Source of the DNA: Progne subis subis
Lineage: Eukaryota > Chordata > Aves > Passeriformes > Hirundinidae
NCBI GenBank assembly: GCA_022316685.1
Contig: JAKJHU010001658.1
Location: forward strand, 1 to 64,000
Length of the DNA: 64,000 bases
Direction: 5' to 3'
The notes beneath the pieces are model-generated. The model searched no databases. It saw nothing but the letters and a program-made list of their open reading frames with translations, and was not told the DNA's origin. Below, piece by piece: positions 33,891 through 45,500 of the stretch. A program made the translations under genes and the position numbers. The first letter of the stretch is position 1, and every line of letters starts with the position of its first letter.

Positions 33891-36800
33891 CATTTATTTT
33901 TCACCACTCCCACTCTTTGAGGGCATATTCACCTGCATCAGGGATGAACTGATCAGCTGTGGACAGATGGCAGGTCTGCCTCAGCCTCCTGAGCAGCTGT
34001 CTCTGCTGACAAAGATGGCCTGTGTCTCCTCAGCTGAAAGAACCAGGAGAGGTCTTGAGAATCATTGAATATTTCACCTGACATGAAGGGAAGAAGTGAT
34101 TTTACAACTTTCTTCCGGTGATTGAATTAAATCAATTACCTTCATGTGTATTTTATTCTTTGCTTGACTATTTCTTATTTTGGAGAGGAGTGGCAGCATA
34201 GGCTGTATTCTCTCCCTCTTTGGCTCTGGCACATAAGCACCATCCCCCTCACCTGCTTCCCAAGATGTGTATAAAACCTATGGTTCAGGTCTTTCTTTCT
34301 GAGAGGGGGGAGGTCATATAATTTTGACTAGTCTAATGGTATATTCTGGCTGCTAGAGTTTTAACCAAAGTTGGGTGAAAATTCAGAGTATTACAAGTGT
34401 TTTATTATCTGGGGTGTTCTTCTCCCACCCACCCGCACCCCGCCCTTGTAGTCCCCAGAGATGCAGGAAGCATTACAAAGGTGTGGCAGAGATCTGAATA
34501 AAAATGCTCTGACACTTGCTCACTACTGTCTTGTCTGTGTAGATAAAGTTTCAGCTCATCAAAACACGCCTGCAGGCGAGAACAAGACAGCTTTTCTCTC
34601 CAGTGTGTTGCTGAAAAGGCTTTAACAGAGCAGAATCCAGTAAATTAACACTGGCTATTACCAGGTTGAGAGGTTTTGTTTCACACTTACTTAATTTTGT
34701 AGTCATATGATTTGGTCTTTGGATAGGAAGATAGTGGTAAAATCTTCCACATAACTTATTACTGGGCTACCATGTGCAGGAGGAATCTACAGAGAGAGAA
34801 AATTTGGCTTAGCTACACTGTTCAATGCCATCGTTCCGGATCTTGATTTTCTGGATGTAAAAGTTCACATTTTATCAGACCAGTCAGGTGTTAGAAATGA
34901 CCCTAGAGCAATCAATCAGCTGGTGCCAATTGCCTAATACTCTCCTCTTTAGCCCCAAGCTGGGGACAGTTAAGGCTGCTCAGAATAATATATATGGCAA
35001 TGACCTTCACAGAAACCTTTCCACTGTGATTCAGGGCCCTTTGAATATTTTGGTGTCTGTCACATGTGCAAGAGGAATACATGTTACCACAGGTTACACT
35101 GAGTAAAAGGGGACATCCAGAGGATGGGGACAGTCAGAGGATGTGCAGTGGTTTAGGTTACCACTCCTCTTCACACCCTGGCTGCAGAAGGAAATGGCTC
35201 TATTCTTACTTAGGGAGAGAATAGAAGAAGAAGAAAAAAATAGGATTGCTATTTCCTTTCCTTAAATATATTATACAACCCTCTCCCACTTACCTGGTGT
35301 AAGAACATCATATTGTATGAGCTATGTGTATGGTTCTGGTTGCTTGGTGAGGAATTAGGTACAATGAGGAGAAAATTAAAAGTTTCCTTGGGAGGCAAAG
35401 TCGTATAAAGTCCTGAAGAGGAGGTCTGCGACTCTTAAGTGCTGAAGTCTGAGCCCCTTCAGCAATAATGTGCTGGAGTGACAGGAGTAAGGAAAAACAA
35501 GAGGAAGGGAAAGTAATGGCTGTCTGGGGAGAGTAACAGGACAAAGGTGTTTAATTTGAGCCAAGATATTAGTTTTCCCCTCCAATATCATTCCCATTAA
35601 AATGAGAGACAAGAATTTTTCTTGTCCTACAATCTTTAGTGATATGATTTATATGGGATCATGGCATAGCTAAAGGTTAGTCTTTGGGAAAAGCACTGAT
35701 GGGAGAAGCTCCAGGTAGAGTCAGGTACTTTTGTTACACATATTGTTACACATATTTGAAAAGAACATAAAAGTTCTGTTTCCCTCACTAGAGCAGGAGC
35801 TGCACAGCAAGAACTTACGGCTCTTTGCTTAACCACTTTCTCACCTTCCTAGCCATTGTTCAGCCCCAAAAACTAATCTCTGTCAGTTTTTTCAAGGCCA
35901 CATTTCTATTGCTACTGTGTCTGTGTCTAGAGTTTTGGCTTTCTTACTCCCCTTGCTCCCCGTTCCTCTGGTCATTTGGCATCCTTTTTTTACAGACACA
36001 CACAATCTTTGAACGTAATATCCAGCAAACCACCTTCACCCATGGCATGAGCTGGAAGGAAGAGCTTCATTGAGTACAGAGATTCATCAAAACCTCTTCC
36101 ATTCTGTTCAACAAAGCATAAGATTTTTGTGGTCCAGATTAATTTCTCAGTTCTGTTTCAGGTGTTATAGTGCAGCCCCAGTGAGAATACTTGTTCTGGC
36201 TGTTCTGGTTCACCCACTTCTGAAGGCCAGGAAGGGGTGAGGTGGCAGAAGTTCATGAAGTCCACAGAGAGCTTTGAGAAGTCAGGCTGGAAATTGCTGC
36301 AGAATGAGAAAGCTGCTACACAGATGAGATGAGGTCCTGGTAGCATGAACAAAAGGGCCACAGGAAAAACAGAGGCCCCTTCTGCACCAAAAAAATTACC
36401 TCAGGAGAGCACAGTGAGCATGACCTTGAAATGAGCATATGACTCCATGAAAATTGTGCTGTAAAGAGTAATCATATACTGGTCACTTTATTGTAAGAGA
36501 TAACACCAGAAGGCCATAGAATAATTTGTAAAATGATGTTCTGATGAGCCTTGTCTCTTATAAAAGATGCAAGTTTGAGGGAGTTTTTACAGTGAGTAAA
36601 TTAAAGAAGATTTTCCAATATTGAACAAATACATCATATGCCCTTTTCTCCTAGAAGTTTGGCTGAAGAATCAGGTTTATGCTGGTATTTTCTTTCCTCC
36701 TTATAAATGCATCAATGCATCAGTCTGATTTCCGGCCTATGTATATAATTTTTTATTATTTTTTTTTTTTTTCTTCTTGGATTAAAGAAAGAAAAGATAT

Positions 36801-37718
36801 TGGTCTGATAGTTTCTATAAAAAGTACAGTAAAGCTGTTTATATAATTTTTTTTCATTTTCTGTCTTTGAATTGTATTACTTTGCAAAAGAATAAATGAA
36901 GGAAGTGGAAGTTGAAAATTTGGTCTGAAATCCTCTTGGTGGTTTTGGTATTTGTCAGAGTAATCCTTGCATTTTGTGCAGGCTGTATTTGTTGTTATAC
37001 TAGAGAACTGGAAGAAAATGTCCACTTTAATTCTTTTCCTGTTTAATCCTAGACAAAATCAGGGGTGGCGTCTTTTACAATTTACAAAAGCTCTGACTCT
37101 CTGTGTGTATTTATGGATTTATTGGGCAGACAGCAAAGAGATCACTGTAGCATGAGAAGATGTCTAGTCATGTTTCCTTTTTCTCTGCTTGCATATTTTA
37201 TCTGTGATGTTGAAGATGGAAAAACAAAGAGAAGTGTTTCCCCAGCTCTGGAAAGCCAGAGAACTTCCTTTTTAAGGATGGGATTTCCAGAATCATACAG
37301 TCTGATATTGTGCGAAATTTATGTTAATACTGTATTTTAAAGCTGGGCCTGAGAATTGCTGGTGCCTAGAATTTCTGGGGAATGATAAAAATGTTATACT
37401 GGTGGAAAATTGCATGAGTCAAGATGTTGCAGTATCCATAAATAAAATCTTCCTTGATCTGCATTATGATATTGTGTAATTTTCATGTACTCTACACCTG
37501 TAATACGTTTGGAACTTTTGTTAAACTTTCCTGACATCTTTGAAAATAAGATGGAAATAATGTAACCTTCTTGAAATGTACAAACACACAGAGCTCAATT
37601 TTACTCTGGTCAAGGACGTGAATGAATATGGTCATTTCTGACACATGGTCAGGATTTTGAGCTCACATAATTTTCTAAAAGAAGCAATATAATGATGTGC
37701 CTTTCAGTCCTTCAGCCG
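33891..37718. other. Gene-free sequence
   Basis: Mostly AT-rich unique DNA. About 34460-34650 looks like a possible conserved noncoding element. A 12-bp unit TGTTACACATAT is duplicated in tandem at 35732-35755. T-rich runs lie near 36750-36775. No gene or transposon was recognised; overlapping open frames near 35300-35612 are both minus-strand shadows of each other. Confidence 0.5.
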
Positions 37719-38376
37719 TGTCCTAGGGTAACTTTATGATGCTTGTATCCCCAATCGTCTGTTCTGTTTGTGCTGTACATTGAGTCCTGTGCCTTTAAGA
37801 CTAGTTCTAAGAGCAAGGAGAAGTGCAGAGTTTGTTTTGAGAAAACTGCCTGACTCCTACACATTCTTCTCCGGACGGTGTTCGGCGGAGGCTTGGAGAG
37901 ACTGCAGGACAGAGATCTTTTTGCTTTTAGTTAGTTTCAGCTAGCTAGGGCAGAGAAGTTCCCTGGACTGTTTTTTTCTTTCCTTTTTCTTAGAACTGTT
38001 TAAACCTGCTCTGGACTGAAAACCCAGGGGAGCACTGGGGGCTGCACCTGCGGCCCACCGGGGCCTGGAGCTCGGCATTTTCCAGCAGCGCCGGAGGGAC
38101 TGGGACTGATGAGAGACTGAGAGAGAGCCGAGCTCCACCCACGGCAAGGACTTTCTCAATTTGCCATCTCACTTCAGAACAAGAGGTTTTATTGTTTCAT
38201 ATTATTCATTCTTTATACTTATATGCACTTCATTTGTTTAGTAAAATAGTTTTTTCCACTTTTCTCCAAAGAGTTTTTTTTACCGGACAAGTTGGAGGGA
38301 GGGGCCACTTGGGTTTGCTTCCCAGAGGGATCCTATACAGGGGTTTTCCCCCCAAATTTGTCTCCAAACCAGGACA
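37719..38376 (+). mobile_element. ERVL-like solo LTR, inverted partner of 29270-29931
   Basis: A 658-bp LTR begins TGTCCTAGGGTAAC and ends CCAAACCAGGACA. It is flanked by AGCCG (37714-37718) and AACCG (38377-38381), a 5-bp duplication with one difference, consistent with an older insertion. It reads plus-strand in the orientation chosen for the family. Roughly thirty differences from the inverted copy were counted by eye over about 660 bp. No internal retroviral genes adjoin it. Confidence 0.88.
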
Positions 38377-38749
38377 AACCGTCATCAAGTCATCAAGTAT
38401 TTAGTTCATTAGTGGTGTGGTTCCCATCTCACTATAAGGAATGATTACTGATGCGTTAAAGTGGTAGGGGTTAACTTTCTATCACAGAAACCTGTGGAAA
38501 CTAAATCACTTTCACTCACATTTTTTTGTAATCTTTGTTGCTACTATTAGAAAGACAGAGAAAAACTTTGTCATATACATTAACTTGGAGCAGGAAGTTC
38601 AGGAACTCATATGAGAAAACTACAGGGGGGTTGTAAGCATTCAAGACCAGGGATACACAGATGAAAGGTTTAGGTCACATTTATCTTCAAGATTATTTTC
38701 TTAAAAAATATAGTCACTGATTTAAAATATGAAGAAAATGGTACCAAAG
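38377..38749. other. Short gene-free spacer between two LTRs
   Basis: AT-rich unique sequence of about 370 bp; nothing recognised. Confidence 0.6.
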
Positions 38750-39427
38750 TGTAATAAATAGGATGGACCAAATTTTATAAATCAAAATTTTAGAATTTTA
38801 TTGAGAGACAAAATGACAGTCTCTGATAGCCACAATTAAAAGAACGGCATCAAGCCCGGGATCGGCGCTGGGTGAACGTGGTAACACACTCTGTCAGTAT
38901 GTCACCCCCAAGTTCACATTTCTGGTTTGGAGCCGTCTCTTTTTATACACTGGATTGCTGAGAGAAAATTGGGGCTCCGAGGTTCCCTCTTCTGAGGCAG
39001 CCTCATTAGATATTCATGTTCGGGTTCTGGTGTGTTTGAATGGATTTGCTCGGGGAGACAATGTCCTTGATGGCTGTGTCCAGGTGCTGTGTAGAGATGT
39101 TAATGTCGGGAGGAGACGGATGAGATGTCGATCTGATGTAATCATTTGGTTCTCCGGGTTCTCCATCTCCCTTTTCCGTTGTCTTTGTTCTCTTTTTAAC
39201 AATTCCCGGCAGAGGTGTCCTCGTGTCCCTCCTGTGTAATTCTTAGCATAGTTCTTCGTGTCCCTCCTGTGTAATCTCTGGCAAAAGGAAATTCCTTGTA
39301 CCCCTCTCGGTGCAGCTTTCGTCTCAGTTAACCCACAGTATATTTAATTAGAAATAAAACTTATATTTATAGGGGGTGAATTACATCTTGTATCTTTTAA
39401 CACAAATTAACTTTAGGACATATATCA
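38750..39427 (-). mobile_element. Retroviral LTR, family uncertain
   Basis: On the minus strand there is a TATA box (TATAAAAAG; plus-strand CTTTTTATAC at about 38939-38948), then about 140 bp further an AATAAA signal (plus-strand TTTATT at 38797-38802), and a TTATTACA terminus. This is the U3-R-U5 layout of an LTR. A 35-bp tandem duplication lies in the upstream part (39222-39291). A possible 6-bp duplication with one difference (CCAAAG before 38750, CAAAAG after 39427) sets the tentative boundaries; the right boundary could instead be near 39340. The class could be ERV1 or ERVK. Confidence 0.68.
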
Positions 39428-39939
39428 CAAAAGCTTAACACAATATTGGTTGCCAAATTAGCAGTGCTAATAAAAAGTATAATAATTTTCCTCCATGTTC
39501 TGGCCAAAGTCCAAATCTAGTCTCTATGAGGTTTGTCTTATTTTGTGATGAGAGCGTATTTTTGGCTAATATTCAGCCTAGTCTCCACTGCAATTCCCTG
39601 GTACTATCCAAGAGATCAGATTTCAATTTTATTTAGGTGTTGTAAGTACATTTTGGACTACTGTTGTCATTAGGGTAAGGTTAGTAAAACCCCACTAGAC
39701 TTTTATGAGGGAAGATGCTCTTTTTTTGGCTATCCCTTTGTCAGAAACTTTCTTGTAGGTATTTGCTTTATATTGTATTTGAGTTAATTCACCATCTCTA
39801 TTGCAGAAATACTAAGCATTATAAGTAAAGGTGTATTTATAATCCCTCACAGAAATGATATCTCAGTAGTGTTTTGAAAAACGAACATCACTGTAATGGA
39901 AGGCAGTGATGACATTATGAAATTTCCCTTAAGCCACAG
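39428..39939. other. Gene-free AT-rich spacer
   Basis: About 510 bp of AT-rich sequence between LTRs; nothing recognised. Confidence 0.55.
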
Positions 39940-40665
39940 TGTCTTGGTTTGAAAGACAGGTATCTCCTAGGGAGGGGTAGGGCCTCTCTAGGAATGGGGA
40001 CTTCCAATCCCTTCCCTCCAAGTTATTATAATTTAGAAGATTAAAGGGGCTTTTTCAGACAGGACTATGGGGAAAGGAATAACTGTTCTTTACTAGTAAG
40101 TATAACAAGGCAAACAAACAACAACTACAGCATTAATAACAAACAGAACCAGGAACCTCGAGGGGCTTTTTTTCACAAAGCCTGGGGCAGTCTGATCCTT
40201 TGGGACCTCGAGAGCATCAAGCCGGAATGGTGGAAACTCCTGGGCTGATGGCTGGAACGGCAGGCAGCGGGGTGTGGGGCTACAGAGTAGCAAGAAGAAA
40301 AGGCAGAGCTGGAGAAGGCGAGACTCGAGACTCCTGGACAGGGCTGGCCCAACTCCAGGCGGAGGAGCTCAGAATTCCTGAGCACACGAGCAGATGATGG
40401 TAGATTTCCCAGGACCGGACTTTCTATTGACAGTGGACTCCTCCTGCAGCAAAGAGCAGTCTGGCCGTCCTCTCTGATGCCTAGAGCACACAGCACCCCC
40501 CCAGCTCCCTCAGCCCTGTCCTTTTCCTGCCCTAAAACTCTGGTGATCTTCCTCCTCCTTGGTGTTAGTCAAGTACCATCTAAGTACCAGCACTTTGTTT
40601 CTTAGCAACTTATAGGGAAAAAATTCTTTATGACAAAAAGGGACAAACTTAACCTCCAAAACACA
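39940..40665 (-). mobile_element. ERVL-like solo LTR
   Basis: The plus strand begins TGTCTTGGTTTGAAAGACAG and ends CCTCCAAAACACA. The layout resembles the 29270 LTR: a purine-rich start, a block with CCTCGAGGGGC, and a GC-richer middle. On the minus strand it would begin TGTGTTTTGGAGG and pass a TATA-like CCTATAAG near 40610. I found no convincing target-site duplication, so ends are approximate by a few bases. Open frames of 65-107 codons on both strands inside it are artefacts. Confidence 0.78.
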
Positions 40666-40843
40666 TTTGAGTTTATGGCAGGGTTATACATGCTGACCAT
40701 TCACTGCTTAAGTCTTCCAATTAATAAAGAGGTTGATCAATCTATATTCATGTGCATTGCAGCATCTGTGCTGATATTTTTCATGAGGAGAACCAGCCCT
40801 TTTTGTTGTCTGGTTTTGCGGAAGTGGTTGTGCGTTGGTGGTT

Positions 40844-40844
<1 letters not shown>

Positions 40845-40872
<28 letters not shown>
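40845..40872. repeat. T28 homopolymer
   Basis: Twenty-eight consecutive thymines following a GGTGGTTG stretch. Simple repeat. Confidence 0.95.
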
Positions 40873-40879
<7 letters not shown>

Positions 40880-41152
40880 TTTGGGAAATATTCTTTTATG
40901 AGATCTGAACTTTCAGCTTTTGCTGGTTGCTCACAGCTGTCCTAATCTACCTATTCTCAGGTAGAGACGCACATAACTCTTATCTTTCCGCTTTGGTCCT
41001 TTGATTAGTCCCAATATTTTAAAGGGAATTACTAAACTGATAAGATTTGTCCCAGGACAACTCTTCTACTTTATAGAGGTTTCCTGCTTCTGCAGAATTT
41101 CATACTGACTTATTAAAGAAATATGGGTATTGATCTAGTATCGATGCCCAAC

Positions 41153-41525
41153 TGTGACAGACAAAAACTCTCTAACTGTTTAAAGTTAGAAAGTGTATGT
41201 TTATTACGGCCGGGCAGCACGAGGGATATTTCCCTAATTCGAACGGCGAAATTCACAGGTAATTACAAAGCCTTTTATTTACAAAAGTGTTGAATATCCA
41301 AGATACAAATGCATATTCATACCCCTGTCACCTCCCATTCCTCACTTCGTATGCTAATTGGCAAAAAGGCTATTAAGCATGCGTACTTTGTTTCCTAAAA
41401 TGAGTCGGGGGTCTATTCTGGGGAGGGGTCACGCAAAATGAGGAAGTAAGATGAGTCTTCCTCGTCCTGACCTTTCTACCTTTTCAATGCATTCATGACA
41501 AATGAATCCTTGGTAGAACTTACAG
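41153..41525 (-). mobile_element. ERVK-like LTR, probably partial
   Basis: The plus strand starts TGTGACAGACAAAAACTC. On the minus strand an AATAAA signal (plus TTTATT at 41200-41205) lies close to that end, followed by an AACTTTAAACAGTTAG stretch. A second AATAAA is at plus 41274-41279. The tail strongly resembles the end of the LTR at 59985-60582, so the two belong to related families. The far boundary is unclear; I place it tentatively where GGTAGAACTTACA occurs. No matching duplication was found. Confidence 0.7.
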
Positions 41526-42239
41526 TTTCCTGTGTTCAATGGGTCCTTTAAGCAGGAAATCTGCAGCTATCTTATGTCCTATTTACCACATTTTGTTTTT
41601 CATTACAAGCACAGCTACATAAACATAAACCTGACAAGCAATGAGTTACTAAATCCAGGATATCTTATCGAAGATCCAGCTTCTGTTGACTGTGCACAAA
41701 CCTTACCTATCTACTTCAGCTAATTCAGCAACTTATTATCTTAACTTTCCTAAAAATCCCTAATTCTTCAAATTTAATGTCTCAATACTGTATATCAAGA
41801 GCTTGAAAATAGAGAAGCATCTATGATGATATAACACCCTATATGGTCTCAATCCCCATAATGCCTTGAATGACCAGTAAATTTAAACAAGGCCTCAGTG
41901 AGCTCCAGGAAAAACCTGAAGACACTGATAGCTCCCCCAGGATAAATCCTTAATACTACATAAAGGAGTCTTGGAAGGGATAGAGAAATTTTCCCCCTTC
42001 TTTTTTAATCCAGGGATTTCTTGTCTTGAGGAGCTTGAAAAAAAAACAACAACTTGAAAACTATATTAATAATTAAGACCTAGATCCTGAAAAAGACCCT
42101 TGGTGAATTAAGCCCTTCTTTCTCTCAGTAGTTCACTATTTGAAATATGTTTCTGGCTGAAAACAACAGCACAAAAACCTCACTAAGAATAAGAAGTTGC
42201 TGCAGGAATGAAACTCCCTTTCTGGCTAACAGGGCTATG
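41526..42239. other. Gene-free AT-rich sequence
   Basis: Nothing recognised; part could be additional 5' sequence of the neighbouring minus-strand LTR. Confidence 0.5.
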
Positions 42240-42590
42240 TTTTCCTATGCAAATGCAGCAAAGCCCAGAAATTAGCAATGACTGCTAAATTAACACACTT
42301 GAAGAGCTTGGCTGGTCCTAATAGGCAGTCAAATGGTCTTGTTACATTGTAATGGTGCCAAGCTAATTGAAGTGATTACTGTTGCTCATGAGCAGCCCTT
42401 TTGAAGTAGAAGTCCTTTAAATTATCCATAGACGTTAAATGTCAGACACTATTGTGTAATTATACTTTGTAAACGCTGAATGTCATAAGGCATCACAGGT
42501 AATTGAGGTTTACAGAGAAGAGCTTTATCTAAACCTAATTGGGCATCAACTCTTTGTCACTATTTCTGAACCTAATTGGGCATCAAATTT
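42240..42590. other. Candidate conserved noncoding element
   Basis: Non-repetitive, base-balanced, CpG-poor sequence with several homeodomain-type cores (TAATTG, TAATTA, GTAATTG). An 18-bp motif containing CCTAATTGGGCATC occurs twice, 37 bp apart (42532-42549 and 42569-42586). There is no open frame of note. The texture matches vertebrate developmental enhancers, but conservation could not be tested. Confidence 0.3.
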
Positions 42591-45500
42591 TTTGTGCTGG
42601 GGACACTCCAACACCTCATTGCAGACCTCCCTCCATCGTTACAGTAGGGAAATACATAACACAGCAAATCTGACCTTTCAAACCCAGGACCTCTCTCAGT
42701 CCAACTTGTACAGCCTGTCCAAGAAATGGAAATTTTTACAGGGAACCAGGTCCCTACATTTCACAGGTGCGGAGCATCAGTAGATAACAGTGATTTCCCA
42801 GTTCATCTGTATCCTAGTTTCAGTTGTCACACGACCAAGCCACTACAGTAGTAAATGGAAGCTTTGAAATACATGAAGAGTAGAACTTGGCTTAGTAATG
42901 TGTATTTATTTTAATTTTTTTTCATTTACATGTTTCATTTTTATACAATTATTTCCTATTATTTGTATTCCTAGGAGAAGTTATAATTTATAGTATAGAA
43001 ATCTGTTTTACAGCAGAACCTCTGCCTTTTACTCCTATCATTTAACTTGGACACAGCCATTAAGCCTTCTGAGGATTTCTTACAGATAGATAGATAGCTG
43101 CCTGCAGAAGTTTTCTGCTAGGATCATTCACCTAATGTGACTGATTGCGTAAGTGTTTCTGAATTTTATATCTGGCACCTTGATATCCTTTTTGATTCTC
43201 CCCCTCCATCCCTCCCACCACCTCCCCCAAATCCAAGAATGACAGTTATGCAATCTTTACTCTCAGTCCTTCTCCAAAAGAATTATATTTTACATGCTTA
43301 AGAACTCTAACTTTATTCATATAAGGTCTTATCCAAAGCTTACTGAGATCATCAAGTGCTTTGCCCCTGAACTGAGAGCATTTGGTTTTCAAACTTATTA
43401 AAATAATCAGTTATAGTCAATGGTTCACTTGTCAGAAGATGCAGAAGTCCGAAAGTGGCTTACAACTGCCACTTTTGCATAATTTTGTTTCACAATCTAC
43501 TTTGCATATTTTCATCAGATGCTAGTGACTAGTGAGTGTTGAAAGCACTCATTACAGATAATGATCCTACATCTGCTTTTTATTAGTTAATTTTAATAGT
43601 GTGTTGTGGCTGGGGAGGAAATTCATGCACTTGGGGGATGAAACTGTGTTAATGTATATTTCAGAGTTAAGGTGTAGAGGTTTTCTGGAACAAAAAAAAT
43701 TGATCTCAGAATCTCAATCCACTTGCAAAAGGAAGAGTTCTCACTGGTTACACTAGATATTTTCACTTTGTTTTGGCATATTATTATTTATTCAGAAACT
43801 TTTGAATTTTTATCAGACGAAGTATAAAATAGAAAAAGTTCACCCACTTGGGAAAAAGCTATAAAGGTACATACTCTATAAATTTTTTGACTTTGATGGA
43901 TCAGATCCTTTTTTTTTTTTTTTTTTTGGTGTTGGCATTCTTGAGGTGATATAATTATATCATTATTTTCCTTTAGCTTGTCTGTACAATTGCATTTTAG
44001 AAACATAAAAGAATACAAATTTCACTTCTGGACAAATCTACTGAATTATATTGTCCCATAGAATGTAGCAAAAATGGAAAATAGTAAAAGGAAACACTAT
44101 GAAATGTATCAAGTTCATATCCAGTTATATTTGAGATCTATCACTTTGATGTTTGATTTAGTTCTATCATCTATGTGTTTGATAGCCTCAGACTTTGTCT
44201 TTTTCATATAAAACCATATACATGTCCTTTCCTTGGATGTGCTGAAGACTGTTGTCAAAAAGGCGTTTCATTCTCACTTGTCTGCAGCAGTCCTGACATG
44301 ACTGCTAAAATATCAGAAAATGAAATTAAACTTGATGGCTGTGATATCCCCAAAGGGCAGAGAACTTGATTTCACTCAAGGCAGAACACACTAATCCACA
44401 GCATTAGCATCTTGTCAAGGCTTGTCTCTGTCAAGGGTGGGAAGAGGGAGAGATACATCGAGGTGGCACAAGTTTGATCAAAAGGAAGTTGGTGCTAACC
44501 AAAGAGATTATCCATAAACTACATTTTGCAAAGACCAAAAATAAATGATAGAACAGAAGGAATAAGGAAAAAAGAAGACTTAAAAATGTTGCTTTATTTT
44601 TTCTGATTTGAGAATTTAGCTTCCTTTCAAGATTTTAAATTTAAACAAATTAATACTTGTACAATTATGCACTTCTATGAGTCATAAATGCTGAAAATAT
44701 TGGAGATTTTATTACACATTTTTAAACAAATTGACACTGTTTATTGTGAGAAAACAAATGTACACAAAAAAGATATTCTAGTAAAAAACATTAGGGACAC
44801 ACAAGTATTTCCCAAAATGAAGCTGATATCTTGAGATGTTAATTTTGAACAAAAAGCCCTCCACCCCCAAGAGTGGCAATAACAACAGAGTTGTCATTTG
44901 ATATATCTCCAATATACCCAACAATTGTTGATGTTAATTTGAAAAGATGCAATGCTGCATCTACACAGAATAGATGTAGAACACTGAGTTTTTGTACAGG
45001 GCACCGTTGTTTTTAGCTACACATGTTAATATGTCAATAGAATTGAGACAGATGACTCACACTGTGACCTTGACAAATTTTCTTTCTAATGTTTTGACAG
45101 TATCTTTTATGTTCTTGGCTCAAATTTTTGGTTTCAGCATTTTTTAAGGGAGTGAAACCTGCATCACACTTCAGTCCAGTTTCTGTCATCTGACTTATTC
45201 AGATTCTATTTGCAATAGAACTGGCAATATCTGTATTAAATATTCAGTACTAGATATTGTATGGGTGACTTTCTCATCTTTTAATGTCAGCTCAAGCAAT
45301 TGTCTCCCAATTTCTATTGAGGAGGCTAGTGTATGTTCCTATTGCTCATAAAAGTGTTTCCAGAAAACAGAGTTAATGAAAGTATTATAGAAATATGAAA
45401 ATTCCATTTATTCTTGAAATAAAGCATTTTAACTTGTGGTCCCCATCTAATGTTTCCCCTGCATCTCTTGCTCTGTTTCCCATTGTGCCTCACTCACTGT

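Noticed and set aside
29270..38376. A single provirus bounded by the two similar LTRs
   Set aside because: The copies are inverted, each has its own target-site duplication, and no retroviral genes lie between them.
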